Shown: positions 39,468-48,665, counted from the first letter of the stretch. The stretch is DNA of 64,000 nucleotides from Mesorhizobium sp. CU3 (GCF_006442965.1 NZ_VFWX01000002.1:488780-552779); one strand, 5' to 3'. Numbers and translations: made by a program. The notes: generated from the sequence alone by a model not told the origin.

Positions 39468-39532
39468 GCTCTGCCTCCCTGCCAGCCGCCACGCGGCCTC
39501 CTGTGAGGAGAATAGTGCGCGTTGGGCGTGCG

Positions 39533-40828
39533 TCAATTGACCAGAAACAACCGCTCCGCCGTGTAGAGCACGAGGCCGGCAAGGCCGCCGATGATCATGC
39601 CGTTGAAGCGGATATATTGCAGGTCCTTGCCGATGTTCATCTCGATCAGCCGCGTCAGTTGCGCCAGATCCCAGCGCTTGACCTGGTCGGCGATGAATTT
39701 CGACACGCCGCTCTTCTGGCTCTCGACGAAGGAGGCCAGCGCCACCACGAAACCCTGGTTCATATCGGCCCTGATCTGGGCGTCATCGGCCAGATGCCGG
39801 CCGACCTCGACGAACATATTGGCGAGATGCGCGCGGATCATCGAGTTCTCCGCATTGGCGTCCTCTTCGATGAACAGCCGCAGGCTTGCCCAGGCGTCGC
39901 CGGCCAGCGTCCTCACCTCGGGCCGGTCAAGGAAATCGCGCTTCAGCTTCTCGGCGCGTCTTGCATATTGCTTGGAATTCCTGAGCCGCTCGATGAATCC
40001 AACCGCGAAGCGGTCGAATTCGACTCGCATCGGATGCCCTGGATCGGCGCGCACTTCCTCGAGCAGGGATCCGGCCGAGGCGACGATCTTCTTCAACAGG
40101 TAGGCATCGGCGCGGAACAGGTTGAACAGCGACGGCAGTTCCTCGCGGATCTTCTCGCGCATCGTTTCCAGCGCCTGCTCGTCATTCAGGAACCGCCCGA
40201 CCACCCGGGTGAACTCGTCGAACAGTTTCTGGTGGCGGCGGTCGTCGGTCAGCGCCGACAACAAGTCGGCGGCCAGCGGCGCCAGCGGCACCTTCTCGAT
40301 CTGCTCCAGCATGCGGCTGGTGACGAAGTCGCGCAGCCCGGACTGTTCCACGGCGGCAAGCGTCTGCGGCACCAGCCGGGCGACGAATCGCGACAGGCCG
40401 GCGGCGCGCTCGGCATCGGCCAGCCAGTCGGCGACCAGCGCGGCGAAATCGACCTCTGCGAGCTTTTCGCGCACCGGCTCCGGCGCCAGGAAATTCCCCT
40501 CGATGAAGCGGCCGAGGTTGTCGGCGATGCGGTGCTGGTTCTCTGGAATGATGGCGGTATGCGGGATCGGCAGGCCGAGCGGCCGCCTGAACAGAGCAAC
40601 CACGGCATACCAGTCGGCGAGGCCGCCTATGGTCGCGGCTTCCGCAAAGGCGGCGACAAAGCCGAGCCACGGATAGGCACCCTGGAAGGATTTCGCCAAC
40701 GCGAACACCAGAACGCAAAGGCAAAGCGCTGCGCCCGCGATAAACTTGACGCGCCGCAGGGCCGAGAGCTTGGCCTGCGCATCGGCGTCGAATCGGACCG
40801 CCGTCACGGCCGTGGCGGATTGTGACAT
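39533..40828 (-). CDS. DUF445 membrane protein
   Basis: 431 residues from ATG 40828, preceded by GAGGAG; ATGs at 40846 and 40852 are in frame. N-terminal hydrophobic segments (FIAGAALCLCVLVFALAKSF, YPWLGFVAAFAEAATIGGLA with the DWYAVVALFRRPLGLPIPHT motif of DUF445) and a final C-terminal hydrophobic helix frame a long helical periplasmic or cytoplasmic body. Function unknown. It is followed closely by the phasin on the same strand (66 bases). Confidence 0.88.
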   Translation of the reverse strand: MSQSATAVTAVRFDADAQAKLSALRRVKFIAGAALCLCVLVFALAKSFQGAYPWLGFVAAFAEAATIGGLADWYAVVALFRRPLGLPIPHTAIIPENQHRIADNLGRFIEGNFLAPEPVREKLAEVDFAALVADWLADAERAAGLSRFVARLVPQTLAAVEQSGLRDFVTSRMLEQIEKVPLAPLAADLLSALTDDRRHQKLFDEFTRVVGRFLNDEQALETMREKIREELPSLFNLFRADAYLLKKIVASAGSLLEEVRADPGHPMRVEFDRFAVGFIERLRNSKQYARRAEKLKRDFLDRPEVRTLAGDAWASLRLFIEEDANAENSMIRAHLANMFVEVGRHLADDAQIRADMNQGFVVALASFVESQKSGVSKFIADQVKRWDLAQLTRLIEMNIGKDLQYIRFNGMIIGGLAGLVLYTAERLFLVN

Positions 40829-40964
40829 GGACGGGCCGCTCCTCATTGTCATCGCGATTTATCTAGGCGCTGCCTTGCCGGATTGCTCATGATCAGGCAA
40901 TGACGCGGCTTCATCGGCCTGGGCACGAAAAGTTGACGAGAAAATTCAGCTATTGTGCCGCGCT

Positions 40965-40985
40965 AGTCTGGAATTGTTCCAAACT
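40965..40985. promoter_or_regulatory. 21-base palindrome in the rirA promoter, candidate Irr/ICE-like box
   Basis: AGTCTGGAA-TTG-TTCCAAACT; core TGGAA/TTCCA arms are perfect and the outer AGT/ACT also pair. It resembles the iron-control element TTTAGAA-N3-TTCTAAA bound by Irr but with G in place of the first A. It lies 43 bases before the rirA start. Confidence 0.55.
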
Positions 40986-41027
40986 ATAGGCCATATTCGC
41001 CGCACGCTAATGTTTCGCGAGGATACC

Positions 41028-41489
41028 ATGCGGCTTACCCGCCAGACCAACTACGCGATGCGCATCCTGATGTATTGCGCCGCCAACACAGAACGGTTGA
41101 GCCGCATTCCGGAAATCGCTGCCGCCTACTCCGTGTCGGAACTCTTCCTGTTCAAGATCCTGCAGCCGCTTGTCGAGGCCGGCCTGGTCGAGACCGTGCG
41201 CGGCCGCAATGGCGGTGTGCGGCTTGGCCGCCCGGCCGAGCAGATCAATTTGTTCGATGTCGTGCGCGTGACCGAAGAAAGCTTCGCCATGGCCGAATGC
41301 TTCGAGAACGACGCCGCCGAATGCCCGCTGGTCGACAGCTGCGCGCTGAATTCGGCGCTGCGCGAAGCGCTCAACGCCTTCTTCGCCGTGCTGTCCCGCT
41401 ACACGATCGCCGACATGGTCGCCGCGCGGCCGAACGTCCGCCATCTGCTCGGCATCGACCTTCTCGAGCAGCGCGCCCCGGCGGCGTGA
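41028..41489 (+). CDS. rirA: Rhizobial iron regulator RirA (Rrf2 family)
   Basis: 153 residues from ATG 41028 (GAGG six bases upstream). Rrf2 winged helix at the N-terminus (MRLTRQTNYAMRILMYCAAN) and a cluster of three cysteines at 91, 99 and 105, the positions that bind the [4Fe-4S] cluster in RirA. RirA represses iron-uptake genes when iron is plentiful. It sits beside the heme-uptake locus whose promoter regions contain candidate iron boxes, so local control is likely. Confidence 0.93.
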   Translation: MRLTRQTNYAMRILMYCAANTERLSRIPEIAAAYSVSELFLFKILQPLVEAGLVETVRGRNGGVRLGRPAEQINLFDVVRVTEESFAMAECFENDAAECPLVDSCALNSALREALNAFFAVLSRYTIADMVAARPNVRHLLGIDLLEQRAPAA

Positions 41490-41544
41490 TATCGGCCTAG
41501 CAGTTTGATTCTGTTGATGTCTCGGCGCTTGACGTCGCCCATGA

Positions 41545-41754
41545 CTTCGTCATTCTAGGGCGGAGCAAGGAGCGCAGCGACGCAGCGCAGACCCTAGAAT
41601 CCATTCCGTGACGTTCGAGCGCCGCGGCGATGCAGAGCGAGCGGCGTCGGCACCAGCGTCCGTTCTGGATCGCCGCATTTTTGTTCGATGTAACGGAATG
41701 GATCCTCGGGTCTGCGCGTCCGCTTCGCTCCCGCTCCGCCCGTGGATGACGAAG
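41545..41754. repeat. 210-base palindromic intergenic element with 62-base imperfect arms
   Basis: Left arm 41545-41609 starts CTTCGTCATTCTAGGGCGGA and ends TCCATTCCGT; right arm 41693-41754 is ACGGAATGGATCC...GATGACGAAG. Reverse complement of the right arm matches the left at roughly 50 of 62 positions. Central 83 bases are unpaired. It fills the gap between the convergent rirA and hmuV genes. Confidence 0.85.
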
Positions 41755-41780
41755 GACGGGGGACCGTCCTCGCCTGCAGC

Positions 41781-42569
41781 CTAAGCAGCTGATTGCGGCA
41801 GCACGAACGGCACGCTTCCTTCGGGCAGCGCGCCGACCTTGAGCCGGCAGTCGAACACTGTCTCGATCAACTCGTCATTCAGCACATCCCGAGGTGCCCC
41901 GGCGGCGGCCAGTTGGCCACGCAAGAGCACGAAAATGCGATCGGCATACATGGCCGTCAGATTGAGGTCGTGAAGGATCGCCACCACGCCGCCGCCGCGC
42001 CGGGCGAAATCGCGGGCGATGTTCATGATGATGAGCTGGTGTTTCACGTCGAGGCTGGAGACCGGCTCGTCGAGGAAGAGATAGCGCGGCCTGCCTTCCA
42101 GCACCGGCGCCCACACCTGGCAAAGCACCCGGGCAAGCTGCACGCGCTGCTGCTCGCCGCCCGAAAGTTCCTGGTAGAAGCGGCCGGCAAAGCCATCGAG
42201 ATCGACACGCGCCAGCGCCCGCTCCGGCAGGCGTCGGTCCTCGCCGGGCAGCACGCCGGAGCGCCCGCCGATCAACCCGAGCCGGACGATCTCGCGCACG
42301 GTGAAAGGAAACGACAGCGACGTCGATTGCGGCAGCACCGCGCGCTGCGTTGCCGCCTCCACCGGCTTCATCGCCGACAAATCGCGGCCATTGAGCGTAA
42401 CGGTTCCAGTATAGGAAAGCTCGCCGGTCAACGCCTTGAGCAAGGTCGTCTTGCCGGAACCGTTCGGGCCGACAATCGCCGAAATCTCACCGGGACGGGC
42501 AGTGAAATCGACATGCGAAACGATGCGTTTGCCACCAATCGCCACCGAAATGTCGCGCGCTTCGATCAT
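41781..42569 (-). CDS. hmuV: Hemin ABC transporter ATP-binding protein
   Basis: 262 residues from ATG 42569 (GAGGT upstream). Walker A GPNGSGKTT (34-42), signature LSGGEQ (135-140), Walker B YLFLDEP (163-169). It powers heme import with HmuU. Last gene of the hemP-hmuSTUV series on the minus strand; the 210-base palindrome follows its stop. Confidence 0.94.
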   Translation of the reverse strand: MIEARDISVAIGGKRIVSHVDFTARPGEISAIVGPNGSGKTTLLKALTGELSYTGTVTLNGRDLSAMKPVEAATQRAVLPQSTSLSFPFTVREIVRLGLIGGRSGVLPGEDRRLPERALARVDLDGFAGRFYQELSGGEQQRVQLARVLCQVWAPVLEGRPRYLFLDEPVSSLDVKHQLIIMNIARDFARRGGGVVAILHDLNLTAMYADRIFVLLRGQLAAAGAPRDVLNDELIETVFDCRLKVGALPEGSVPFVLPQSAA

Positions 42570-42576
42570 CGGGACC

Positions 42577-43677
42577 TCACAGATCAACGATGCCGCGCCT
42601 GCGCAGCAGTATCCACAGGAAGAACGGCGCGCCGGCGACCGCGGTGACGATGCCGATCGGCAGTTCGGCCGGCGCCACGATGGTGCGGGCGACCGCATCC
42701 GCCAGCAAAAGCATTGAAGCCCCCAGCAGGGCCGAAGCCGGCAGCAGATAGCGGTTGTCGGGACCGATCGCGAGCCGCAGGATATGCGGCACGACGATGC
42801 CGATGAAGCCGATGCCGCCGCTGACCGCGACCGAAGCGCCGACCGCCGCCGATACGCCGACGATGGCTATGTACTTCAACCGCTGCACCGGAATGCCGAG
42901 ATGCCCGGCGGTCGCTTCGCCCAGTGCCAGCGCGTTGAGGCCGCGCGACAGGAACGGCATCGCCGACAGCGCCAGCACGATGACCGGACCGACGGTGCCG
43001 ACCTTCTGCCATGTCGCGCCGGCAAGCGAGCCGAGTTGCCAGAAGGTCAGGTCGCGCAATTGCCGGTCGTCGGCCATGAAGATGAAAATGCCGGTGAGCG
43101 CCATGGCAAGGGCGCTGATGGCGATGCCGGCAAGCAGCATCGTTGCGACCGATGTCTGGCCCTGACGCGTCGCGATGGCATAGAGCAGGAAGGTCACCGC
43201 GAGGCCGCCGAAGAAGGCCGCCAGCGGTAGCGCAAGCGTGCCGAGCGCCAACGTGACCGGCGCAAGCCAGGTCGCGCCGAGCACGATGATCGCCACCGCG
43301 CCGAGGCTCGAGCCGGCGGAAACGCCGATCAGGCCGGGATCGGCAAGCGGATTGCGGAACAGCCCCTGCATGACCGCGCCGCAGACCGCAAGTGCCGCGC
43401 CGATAAGCACGCCGAGCAGGACGCGCGGCATGCGGATGTCATAGACGATCAGTTGGTCGCGGGCGGCAAGTGCGGCATCAGCCGGCGCACCGCCCATGAA
43501 CCAGTCGCGGAGGACGAGAACGGCCGAGGCATCGGAAGCTCCCGACGTCAGCGACAGGAAGACCGATAGCGCCAGCGCAAGGCAAAGCAGCAGGATCACG
43601 AACCGTGCCCGTATCGAGCGGTCGCCTTCGGCGGCCATCACCCCGCCCGCGGCACCGAAAATGGACTGTTCGGCCAT
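42577..43677 (-). CDS. hmuU: Hemin ABC transporter permease (FecCD family)
   Basis: 366 residues, about ten hydrophobic segments of the FecCD fold, with IRMPRVLLGVLIGAALAVCG, NPLADPGLIGVSAGSSLGAV and GGIGFIGIVVPHILRL motifs. An ATG 13 codons later with a G-rich upstream sequence could be an alternative start. Stop is 7 bases before hmuV. Confidence 0.93.
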   Translation of the reverse strand: MAEQSIFGAAGGVMAAEGDRSIRARFVILLLCLALALSVFLSLTSGASDASAVLVLRDWFMGGAPADAALAARDQLIVYDIRMPRVLLGVLIGAALAVCGAVMQGLFRNPLADPGLIGVSAGSSLGAVAIIVLGATWLAPVTLALGTLALPLAAFFGGLAVTFLLYAIATRQGQTSVATMLLAGIAISALAMALTGIFIFMADDRQLRDLTFWQLGSLAGATWQKVGTVGPVIVLALSAMPFLSRGLNALALGEATAGHLGIPVQRLKYIAIVGVSAAVGASVAVSGGIGFIGIVVPHILRLAIGPDNRYLLPASALLGASMLLLADAVARTIVAPAELPIGIVTAVAGAPFFLWILLRRRGIVDL

Positions 43678-43683
43678 CGCCGC

Positions 43684-44577
43684 TCAGTCCGTGACCTGGT
43701 TGCCGTAGAGCGACACCGCAAGATCGTGGATGGCCTCGGCCGTGCGGGGGCCGAAGCCGAGCAGATAGCCTCCGTCCATGACGATTGCCTTGCGGGCGGT
43801 GCCCGCGGGCGTCGAGGCGATCGCCGGATTGGCGAACAGTTCATCCTGAGAGATCACCCGGCCGGCATTCTTCATGGTCAGGATGACGTCAGGCTTGGCA
43901 GTGGCGATCGCCTCGTCCGTCATCGACTTGTACCCGGAGAAGCCCTCGACCGCGTTGACCGCGCCGGCGAGCTTGATGATGCCCTCGGCGGCAGTATCGC
44001 TGCCCGCAGCGAGGATCTTACCGCCCTGCGTCGACAGCACGAACAGGATGCGCTTGCGTTCCTTGATCGACGCCGTCTGCTTTTCAGCGGCGGTCAGCTT
44101 CGCATCCATCTCCGATGCGAGCTTCTCTGCCTTGGCGTCGACCCCGAGCGCCTTGCCGACGACACGGATCTTTTCGAGTATGCCTCCATGGCTGTAGTGC
44201 TCGGGCACCTCGATGAAGGGCACGCTTGATTTCTTGAGCACGTCGACCGCTTCGCGCGGGCCGCTGCCATGCAGCGCAAGAATTCCTGTCGGATTGACCG
44301 ACAGAACGCCTTCCGGCGACAGCGCACGCATATAGCCGACATCGGGAAGCTTCAGCGCGGCTTGCGGGTAGTTGCTGGTCGAATCGCGGGCGACGAGATG
44401 GCCTTCCTCGCCGAGCGCATAGACGATCTCGGTGATCGAGCCGCCGATCGAGGCTATCCGCGAGGCATCTGAAAAGACAGCCGTTCCCTCATTGGCCCCT
44501 GCAGGCAGCGTCGTGAACGCCAGCAGAACGCCGAACAGCGGCGCACGCGCCGGGCGAAAAATGAATGAAACTAGCAT
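43684..44577 (-). CDS. hmuT: Periplasmic hemin-binding protein
   Basis: 297 residues: signal peptide (about 1-27, ending GANE region) and a class III solute-binding fold (SIGGSITEIVYALGEEGHLVARDSTSNYPQAA contains the opening strand and the conserved Tyr/Ser of heme-binding proteins). It delivers heme to HmuUV. It lies 11 bases downstream of hmuS and 6 bases upstream of hmuU. Confidence 0.93.
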   Translation of the reverse strand: MLVSFIFRPARAPLFGVLLAFTTLPAGANEGTAVFSDASRIASIGGSITEIVYALGEEGHLVARDSTSNYPQAALKLPDVGYMRALSPEGVLSVNPTGILALHGSGPREAVDVLKKSSVPFIEVPEHYSHGGILEKIRVVGKALGVDAKAEKLASEMDAKLTAAEKQTASIKERKRILFVLSTQGGKILAAGSDTAAEGIIKLAGAVNAVEGFSGYKSMTDEAIATAKPDVILTMKNAGRVISQDELFANPAIASTPAGTARKAIVMDGGYLLGFGPRTAEAIHDLAVSLYGNQVTD

Positions 44578-44588
44578 TGGATTCTACC

Positions 44589-45650
44589 TTATGCGGCGGT
44601 CGGGCTGGGGATGCGGGGCAGGTTCTCGGCGAGAAACCGCCAATCCTCGCGCTCGCCTTCGCCTTCATGGCGCTTGCCGAAGAACTGGATGATCATACCG
44701 CCTTTAGTGTCATAGGCCTCGAGCGAGGTGACATGGCCGTCCTTGGTCGGCTTGCGCACCGCCCAGACCTCATGGATGTGATCGGTCCGCAGATGCAGGT
44801 GGAAAGTCTCGTCGAGCACATTGATCCACGGCCCCATCGGCTTGACCGATTTGATCGGGCCCGAATGGATCTGGATGCAACCGCGATTGCCGACGAAGCA
44901 CATGATCGGCATCTCGCCTTCGGCCGCGTGGTGGAACATGGCGCTCACGGCGTCCCTGTCTAGCAGCCAGGCATAGTCCTGGCCGACCATGCGCACCGCC
45001 TCGCGGCGGCTGAGCTTCAGCGTCTTCAGCATGCCGAAGAACTGATGCACATCAGTCATGCGGCTCCAGCGGTCGCGCAGATCGTCGGTCGTCGCCGCCG
45101 ACCCTTGAGCCTCGCCCTCGCCTTCCGCGGCGCCTGGGAGGATCGCGACGGTCGGTTCCTGGTTCGACGATTCGAGGCTCGCCACCAGTTTCTGATAGGC
45201 GTAGAGGTTCGACGCCGGCCGCAGATGCACCTTGTGCACCGCTTCGCCCGCCGCGTCGAAGAACTGCAGGCTGCGGCGTATCTCGCCGTCGTCGCGCTTC
45301 TCGACGGCAAAGCCATGCGCCCAGACCTTCGGGAAGATCCGGAGGTCTATGTTTTCGCCAAGCACCATGGCGTTGTGATTGCCGGTGACGACCTTGTCGT
45401 AGACGCCGATCTTTTCATGCACGGCGCTTTCGTTGCGGGTCAGCGCCATCACCTCGCCGACCGCCTCGAGGCCGGTCAAAAGGTCGTTGACGCGCGGCTC
45501 GACCCTCACCGCGCTGATGCCGCACTGCGCCGCGACCAGTTCCGCTTCCGAGATGCCCAGTTGCGCCGAGAAATCGCGCTCCCGCATTTTCGGATTTTCT
45601 TCTCGCGCCCGCCGGATTTCCTCCGGCGACGGCTTAACGCGCTGGTCCAT
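44589..45650 (-). CDS. hmuS: Hemin transport/degradation protein HmuS (ChuS/HemS family)
   Basis: 353 residues from ATG 45650 with AGGTG upstream; a GTG three codons earlier is in frame. Duplicate HemS/ChuX domains of about 170 residues each, with the N-terminal RAREENPKMRERDFSAQLGI and the second-half SPIK-type and HLHLRTDHIHEVWAVRKPT regions. HmuS binds heme in the cytoplasm and is thought to traffic or degrade it. Second in the operon after hemP. Confidence 0.94.
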   Translation of the reverse strand: MDQRVKPSPEEIRRAREENPKMRERDFSAQLGISEAELVAAQCGISAVRVEPRVNDLLTGLEAVGEVMALTRNESAVHEKIGVYDKVVTGNHNAMVLGENIDLRIFPKVWAHGFAVEKRDDGEIRRSLQFFDAAGEAVHKVHLRPASNLYAYQKLVASLESSNQEPTVAILPGAAEGEGEAQGSAATTDDLRDRWSRMTDVHQFFGMLKTLKLSRREAVRMVGQDYAWLLDRDAVSAMFHHAAEGEMPIMCFVGNRGCIQIHSGPIKSVKPMGPWINVLDETFHLHLRTDHIHEVWAVRKPTKDGHVTSLEAYDTKGGMIIQFFGKRHEGEGEREDWRFLAENLPRIPSPTAA

Positions 45651-45698
45651 GTCGTTCACCTGTTATGCCTGATCTCTGCTCGCCTGCCCCGCCGATCC

Positions 45699-45905
45699 TC
45701 ACTTGTTGAGGATCAGCTTGCCCTGGCGGGTAATCTTCAGCCGGTAGAGCGCGCCGTGATGCTCGATGCCGATCTCGTGCTCGCCCTGGAACAGCGTGTT
45801 GCTGGACAGCGTCCTTACCGCCAGCGGCACCCGTTCATAGCGCATCTGGGTGTCTTCCGGACGGCGGACGCGATAGCGGAAATCGTTGGGATTGTGCGTG
45901 TTCAT
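45699..45905 (-). CDS. hemP: Hemin uptake protein HemP/HmuP
   Basis: 68 residues ending with the family core [20 protein letters not shown] then [12 protein letters not shown]. In Bradyrhizobium and Sinorhizobium HmuP is an activator required for expression of the heme receptor, working with Irr. Its divergent neighbour here is exactly such a receptor gene; the inverted repeats between them are the probable control region. Confidence 0.94.
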   Translation of the reverse strand: MNTHNPNDFRYRVRRPEDTQMRYERVPLAVRTLSSNTLFQGEHEIGIEHHGALYRLKITRQGKLILNK

Positions 45906-45970
45906 CGGGTCGGTCCCTTTCCTCTGACGGCCACCGTGGCCGCAGCCTCGTAAAATGCCGATTCATTTCT

Positions 45971-45998
45971 TGACTAGAATGATCATGTTTACTAGTCA
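45971..45998. promoter_or_regulatory. Inverted repeat between hemP and the heme receptor gene, candidate iron-responsive operator
   Basis: TGACTAG at 45971-45977 and CTAGTCA at 45992-45998, perfect 7-base arms, 14-base spacer containing ATGATCAT. A GACT...AGTC pair follows at 46010-46022. In this iron locus it may serve Irr, RirA or HmuP. The assignment is inference. Confidence 0.55.
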
Positions 45999-46108
45999 GT
46001 GCATTACCGGACTAAATGAGTCAACATTTAAGACGCCGGACATGATCAAAAATGCGAGCGAGCCCCTCGGCCAGCCAGCTGCGAGCCTGGAAATTTGGAG
46101 TTGGGGCT

Positions 46109-48178
46109 ATGGGGTTAAGGACACGGGGGACTGCCGTCCTGCTGAGCGGGGCGGCACTTTCGGCTATGATGGCGGGCGGCGCTGCGCATGCGCAGCAGGC
46201 GACAACCGATAAGACGACACAGCAGGAGCAAGGTACGCTGCTCGATCGTATCCTCGTCACCACGGGGAAGGGAACCAACCCGGAAGACGTGCCGGCCAGC
46301 GTCAGCAAGATCGATAAGAAGCAGCTCGATACTTTCGGACGCGACAAAATCGACGACGTTCTGCGTTCAACGCCGGGCACCTTCACGAGCACGAACCCGC
46401 AGCAACCGGGTGTCGCCGTCAATATCCGCGGCTTCGAGGGCTCTGGCCGTGTCAATTCGATGATCGACGGGGTGCGGCAGAATTTCCGCTTCACCGGTCA
46501 TGAGGCGGCTGGCTTCACCTATGTCGATCCGAACTTCCTGGCCGGCATCGACATTGCGCGCGGTGCAGTTTCGACAGCCGGCGGCGGCGGTCTCGCAGGT
46601 TCCGTCAATTTCAGGACCATCGGCGTCGATGACGTTGTGCGCGAGGGACAGACCTATGGCCTGCTCGGCCGGATGCAGGGCGCCTCCAACGGCGGCGGGT
46701 TCAACGGCATGACGGCCGCAGGCATGAAGAACGGTTCTGTGGGGATCGTCGGCGGCCTCGGTTGGCACAATTCCAACGATTACAAGAACGGCGACGGCGT
46801 TACCGTTCCCTATACCGGCCAGGAGCTGAAATCCGGCCTGGCAAAAGTCGATTTCGGCCTTGGCGAGGACCAGCAGCTGTCTCTCGGCGGCATCATCTAT
46901 CACAACGATTTTCTGGCCAACTCCTACTTCCAGACCATCAACAACCGTACAGTCACGGCGAACTATCGCTACGACCCATCGGGCAATGACCTCGTTCACC
47001 TGAGGGTCAACGGCTATTACAACAGCCTCGACATGGACTACTCCACCAACGCAAGCGGTGGAGGCTCGGCCGCCGGCCGCAACATCAACGACAAAGGCGC
47101 CGGCTTCGACGTATCCAACACGTCGCTCTTCAACTGGGGCAATGTCGCCGTTCAATCCGTTTACGGCGTGGAATACTTCCATGACGACGTGACTTCCACG
47201 AAAGGCGGCGTCAATCCCGCGAGCGGCACGAGCTGGACCGGCGGCGTGTTCACCGAGAATACGTTCCGCTATGGCAATTTCGACCTCATCGGCGGTCTCC
47301 GCTACGACTTCTATGGCCTGAACGGCAGCGCCAACGCCGGGCCTACCTCGATCGGCCAATACACTGTCGACCAATCCAAGGGTTATCTCGATCCGAAAAT
47401 CACGCTCGCCTACAATCCGGTCGACTGGCTCCAGCCCTACATTACATACTCGCGCACGATGCGGGCGCCGACGCTTCAGGAAACCATGGTCGGCGGCGAT
47501 CACCCAGGCGGCACATCGGTGTCGTTCGAACCCAACCCATCGCTGATGCCGGAAACCCAGCAGGGCTGGGAAATCGGCCTCAATCTCAAGCGCGACAGCG
47601 TGCTGACCGCTGGAGATGCGCTGCGGGTAAAGCTCGACTACTTCGACATGACTGTCGAAGATTATATTGCGGCCCGCTACAATCCCGCCGTTGGCCCGTT
47701 CGGCCGGTTCCAGTTTATGAACATACCCGGCACCACGCACCAGCGGGGCGCCGAATTGTCGGCGAACTATGACGTCGGATACGCCTTCGCCGGCTTGTCC
47801 TACACCCACACCGAAACGGATCTGCCAAGTGAACAGCCTGGTCTGGGCGCGCTGAGCTACCTGCCAGACGACATCCTCGCGCTCACGCTCGGCGCCCGCT
47901 TCATCGAGGAGAAGCTCACGGTCGGCACCCGTATCAACTACGTGTCCAACGGCTGGACCAATGTCGGCAATGGAACGGACTCCGCCTCCACGCCGATCAA
48001 TGTTCAGACAGACGGCTATACGCTTGTGGATTTGTTCGCGAACTACAAATTCAACGACAACGTAGACCTCTCTTTCAAGGTTACGAACCTGTTCAACAAG
48101 CAGTATACGCCTGCTCTCACCACCTACGGTTCTGGCCAGGGCCGGACGTTCTATGCTTCGACCCAGTACCAGTTCTGA
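46109..48178 (+). CDS. TonB-dependent heme/hemoglobin receptor
   Basis: 689 residues from ATG 46109 (GGAG eight bases upstream); ATG 46052 is an alternative. Signal peptide ends AHA. Plug domain starts ILVTTGKGTNPEDVPASVS (TonB-box-like) with NIRGFEGSGRVNSMIDGVRQ. The barrel shows the heme-receptor signature of a FRAP-like RTMRAPTLQETM and NPNL-like FEPNPSLMPET; the C-terminal strand ends in FYASTQYQF. It imports heme across the outer membrane, energised by the TonB encoded just downstream. Likely named hmuR/shmR/bhuR in relatives. Confidence 0.92.
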   Translation: MGLRTRGTAVLLSGAALSAMMAGGAAHAQQATTDKTTQQEQGTLLDRILVTTGKGTNPEDVPASVSKIDKKQLDTFGRDKIDDVLRSTPGTFTSTNPQQPGVAVNIRGFEGSGRVNSMIDGVRQNFRFTGHEAAGFTYVDPNFLAGIDIARGAVSTAGGGGLAGSVNFRTIGVDDVVREGQTYGLLGRMQGASNGGGFNGMTAAGMKNGSVGIVGGLGWHNSNDYKNGDGVTVPYTGQELKSGLAKVDFGLGEDQQLSLGGIIYHNDFLANSYFQTINNRTVTANYRYDPSGNDLVHLRVNGYYNSLDMDYSTNASGGGSAAGRNINDKGAGFDVSNTSLFNWGNVAVQSVYGVEYFHDDVTSTKGGVNPASGTSWTGGVFTENTFRYGNFDLIGGLRYDFYGLNGSANAGPTSIGQYTVDQSKGYLDPKITLAYNPVDWLQPYITYSRTMRAPTLQETMVGGDHPGGTSVSFEPNPSLMPETQQGWEIGLNLKRDSVLTAGDALRVKLDYFDMTVEDYIAARYNPAVGPFGRFQFMNIPGTTHQRGAELSANYDVGYAFAGLSYTHTETDLPSEQPGLGALSYLPDDILALTLGARFIEEKLTVGTRINYVSNGWTNVGNGTDSASTPINVQTDGYTLVDLFANYKFNDNVDLSFKVTNLFNKQYTPALTTYGSGQGRTFYASTQYQF

Positions 48179-48185
48179 GGACACC

Positions 48186-48659
48186 ATGAAAAAAGCGGCC
48201 GCCGCGTCCAAGTGGAAATGGCCAGTCGGGAGGTCTCCTTTCCCGATAGCCTTTGTGGCGACGACAATGCTCGCCGCCGCTCCGGCGGTCGCCCAGCCGC
48301 AGTCCTCAGCTGCGGCGCTGAGCCTCGAACTCAATGCCGCGCAGCCTTCCGACAAAGGCTGCCGGCTGACCTTCGTCGTCAACAACGCGCTCGGCGCCGA
48401 TCTCTCCAAGGCGGCGTTCGAGATCGCGCTGTTCAACGCAGCCGGCGTCGTCGACCGGCTCACCGTGCTCGACTTCAAGGACCTTCCGGCTGGCAAGACC
48501 AAGGTTACGCGCTTCGACCTTGCCGGCGCCGATTGCGGCAAACTCAGCCGCGTGCTGATCAACAGCACCACCGAATGCACCGGCAATGGCGTTGACCCTG
48601 CGACCTGCATGCGCGGCCTGAAGACATCGACCAAGACCGGCATCGCTTTCGGGGTCTGA
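48186..48659 (+). CDS. Secreted protein of unknown function in the heme island
   Basis: 157 residues, ATG 48186 with GAGGA upstream and 7 bases after the receptor stop, so co-transcribed. Signal peptide (about 1-36, cleaved after AVA). The mature part, with CRLTFVVNNALGADLSKAAF and later CGKLSRVLINSTTECTGN...CMRG, looks like an immunoglobulin-like beta sandwich with four cysteines. Function unknown; placement between the heme receptor and tonB suggests a periplasmic accessory role. Confidence 0.75.
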   Translation: MKKAAAASKWKWPVGRSPFPIAFVATTMLAAAPAVAQPQSSAAALSLELNAAQPSDKGCRLTFVVNNALGADLSKAAFEIALFNAAGVVDRLTVLDFKDLPAGKTKVTRFDLAGADCGKLSRVLINSTTECTGNGVDPATCMRGLKTSTKTGIAFGV

Positions 48660-48665
48660 CATAAG

